A DNA stretch of 64,000 nucleotides, taken from contig NZ_VFIA01000022.1 of the NCBI RefSeq assembly GCF_014282275.1, positions 49,600 through 113,599 on the forward strand. The letters run 5' to 3'. A model generated the notes under the pieces. It had not been told where the DNA came from, did no database searches, and saw nothing but the letters and a program-made list of their open reading frames with translations. Origin of the DNA: Spirosoma utsteinense (lineage in GTDB: Bacteria > Bacteroidota > Bacteroidia > Cytophagales > Spirosomataceae). Every line of letters starts with the position of its first letter. Positions within the stretch are counted from its first letter, which is position 1. Of this stretch, positions 63,375 through 64,000 are shown one piece after another. Both the position numbers and the translations under genes were made by a program.

Positions 63375-63971
63375 TTAGGCATTAGGTGGAGACTGCAAGC
63401 GAAGCTTCTCAACCAGCACGTAAACTCTTGTACAGGGATTATGACTGGCGTAGTCAGTCCGGCCTGCAAATTGTTCTTCCAACTGTTTTGCCCGCTTGAT
63501 TGCCTGCTCTTCATTTCCGTGCTGAATAAGTAAATCAAAAACAGTATGGTCACTTTTTTCGTACTGATACGGTTTGCCGATACATCGACTTAGTTCTCGT
63601 TCCAGTAGCTTCTTATAGTCATGCCGACTCATGGCGTTTTCGAAGTTTTGAAAGTGGAGAAGATACCAGAGTTCAAAGGCTTCGTTGCTCCAGGCACAAT
63701 GTACTGCCAGTTCGCGCGCTTTGGCAATAGCATTATCGAAATCTTGATTGGGGAAGCTATCACGGTCGAAGACAGCCCACACTTCATCGACCACCCGCCC
63801 CGGTTGCTTCTCAAGCTGGCTTTTGACCTTGAGTGCTTTATCAATCACGCCGAGTGTATTCCGACCAGTACCCTCGATGGTTACTTCAATTATAGATGTC
63901 AAGAAAAAGGTTTGCAAAAACTGATTGCACTTTTGGGTGGTAATGCCCTTAACAAAATGTCCTCCATCCAC
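63375..63971 (-). pseudogene. RloB-like protein, apparently decayed at its N-terminus
   Basis: The C-terminal part matches the RloB family, associated with restriction and abortive-infection loci: EGTGRNTLGVIDKA, VWAVFDRDSFPNQDFDNAI, WSNEAFELWYLLHFQNF and NPCTRVYVLVEKL. The usual N-terminal Toprim motif (CEG-T-K-TEPNYF pattern) appears only as VKGITTQKCNQF, with the conserved glutamate as K. The frame has a TAG at 63984-63986, and the only start is a GTG at 63971. A partner AAA ATPase, common for RloB, could lie beyond the window. It may be a remnant or a shortened gene. Confidence 0.6.
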
Positions 63972-64000
63972 TGTTTGGCCAAACTACTGCTTGCCGTCAA

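Noticed and set aside
1..64000. CRISPR arrays, insertion sequences, integrases, rRNA genes
   Set aside because: No regularly spaced direct repeats, transposase motifs, integrase motifs or rRNA-like stretches were found on reading both strands.

Overview
The window is chromosomal DNA of a Bacteroidota bacterium, most likely a Cytophagales member of the Spirosoma group. Supporting signs are the moderate-to-high GC, Bacteroidota-type promoters (-33 TTG and -7 TAnnTTTG), LytS/LytTR pairs, large CarboxypepD-regulatory outer-membrane proteins, DUF5686, DUF1460, DUF349 and DUF3108 family proteins, a SusA-like amylase, and tRNA genes without an encoded CCA. Genus placement is inference from protein flavour only. 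No insertion sequence, integrase, CRISPR array, rRNA gene or prophage was seen.

Layout. 1-8.7 kb: two palindromes, an exported GH3 enzyme divergent from a Nudix-type (NrtR/AraR-like) regulator with a perfect palindrome between them, a LytTR two-component pair, a nested inverted-repeat element, a cytochrome-PQQ dehydrogenase fusion, a GH105 enzyme behind another perfect palindrome, and pdxH. 8.8-13.5 kb: a DUF349 protein, a promoter-tRNA-terminator unit whose tRNA is class II in shape but carries a UGU (Thr) anticodon, then a sparse region with small orphan genes, one a likely ribbon-helix-helix protein. 13.6-22.7 kb: a secreted unknown, a DUF1460 amidase-like protein, two GH13 amylases (one cytoplasmic, one exported), a PAS histidine kinase, beta-phosphoglucomutase and an NtrC-type sigma54 activator.

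22.8-31.8 kb is a complete Kdp potassium-uptake locus: a 28-residue membrane micro-protein, KdpF (26 residues), KdpA, KdpB, KdpC, a beta-barrel porin, a KdpD reduced to its sensor/USP half, and a separate membrane histidine kinase. No OmpR-type KdpE is present; the NtrC-type regulator upstream and a weak sigma54-like site suggest a rewired control circuit. 31.8-48.5 kb: envelope proteins (DUF5686, DUF4405-NTF2 fusion, an OMP_b-brl family receptor), methylmalonyl-CoA mutase subunits, dnaA, a FemAB/GNAT-like protein, DUF3108 protein, a HEXXH aminopeptidase, and an ECF sigma factor overlapped by a membrane TPR protein.

48.5-57.4 kb is the most unusual part: eight tightly packed same-strand genes encoding two FHA zinc-ribbon proteins, a membrane protein with a calcium-loop motif, a PP2C phosphatase, an exported caspase-like peptidase, a transmembrane Ser/Thr kinase with TPR repeats, a TPR membrane protein and a PKD/FN3/LamG lipoprotein. 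Together they look like a self-contained phospho-signalling system with a caspase effector that spans the envelope. 57.7-64 kb: a frameshifted serine hydrolase gene at the end of a compact operon (rhodanese-thioredoxin fusion, dipeptide-epimerase-like enzyme, YhhN protein, GNAT), an amidohydrolase-like lipoprotein, and at the edge an apparently decayed RloB-family defence gene.
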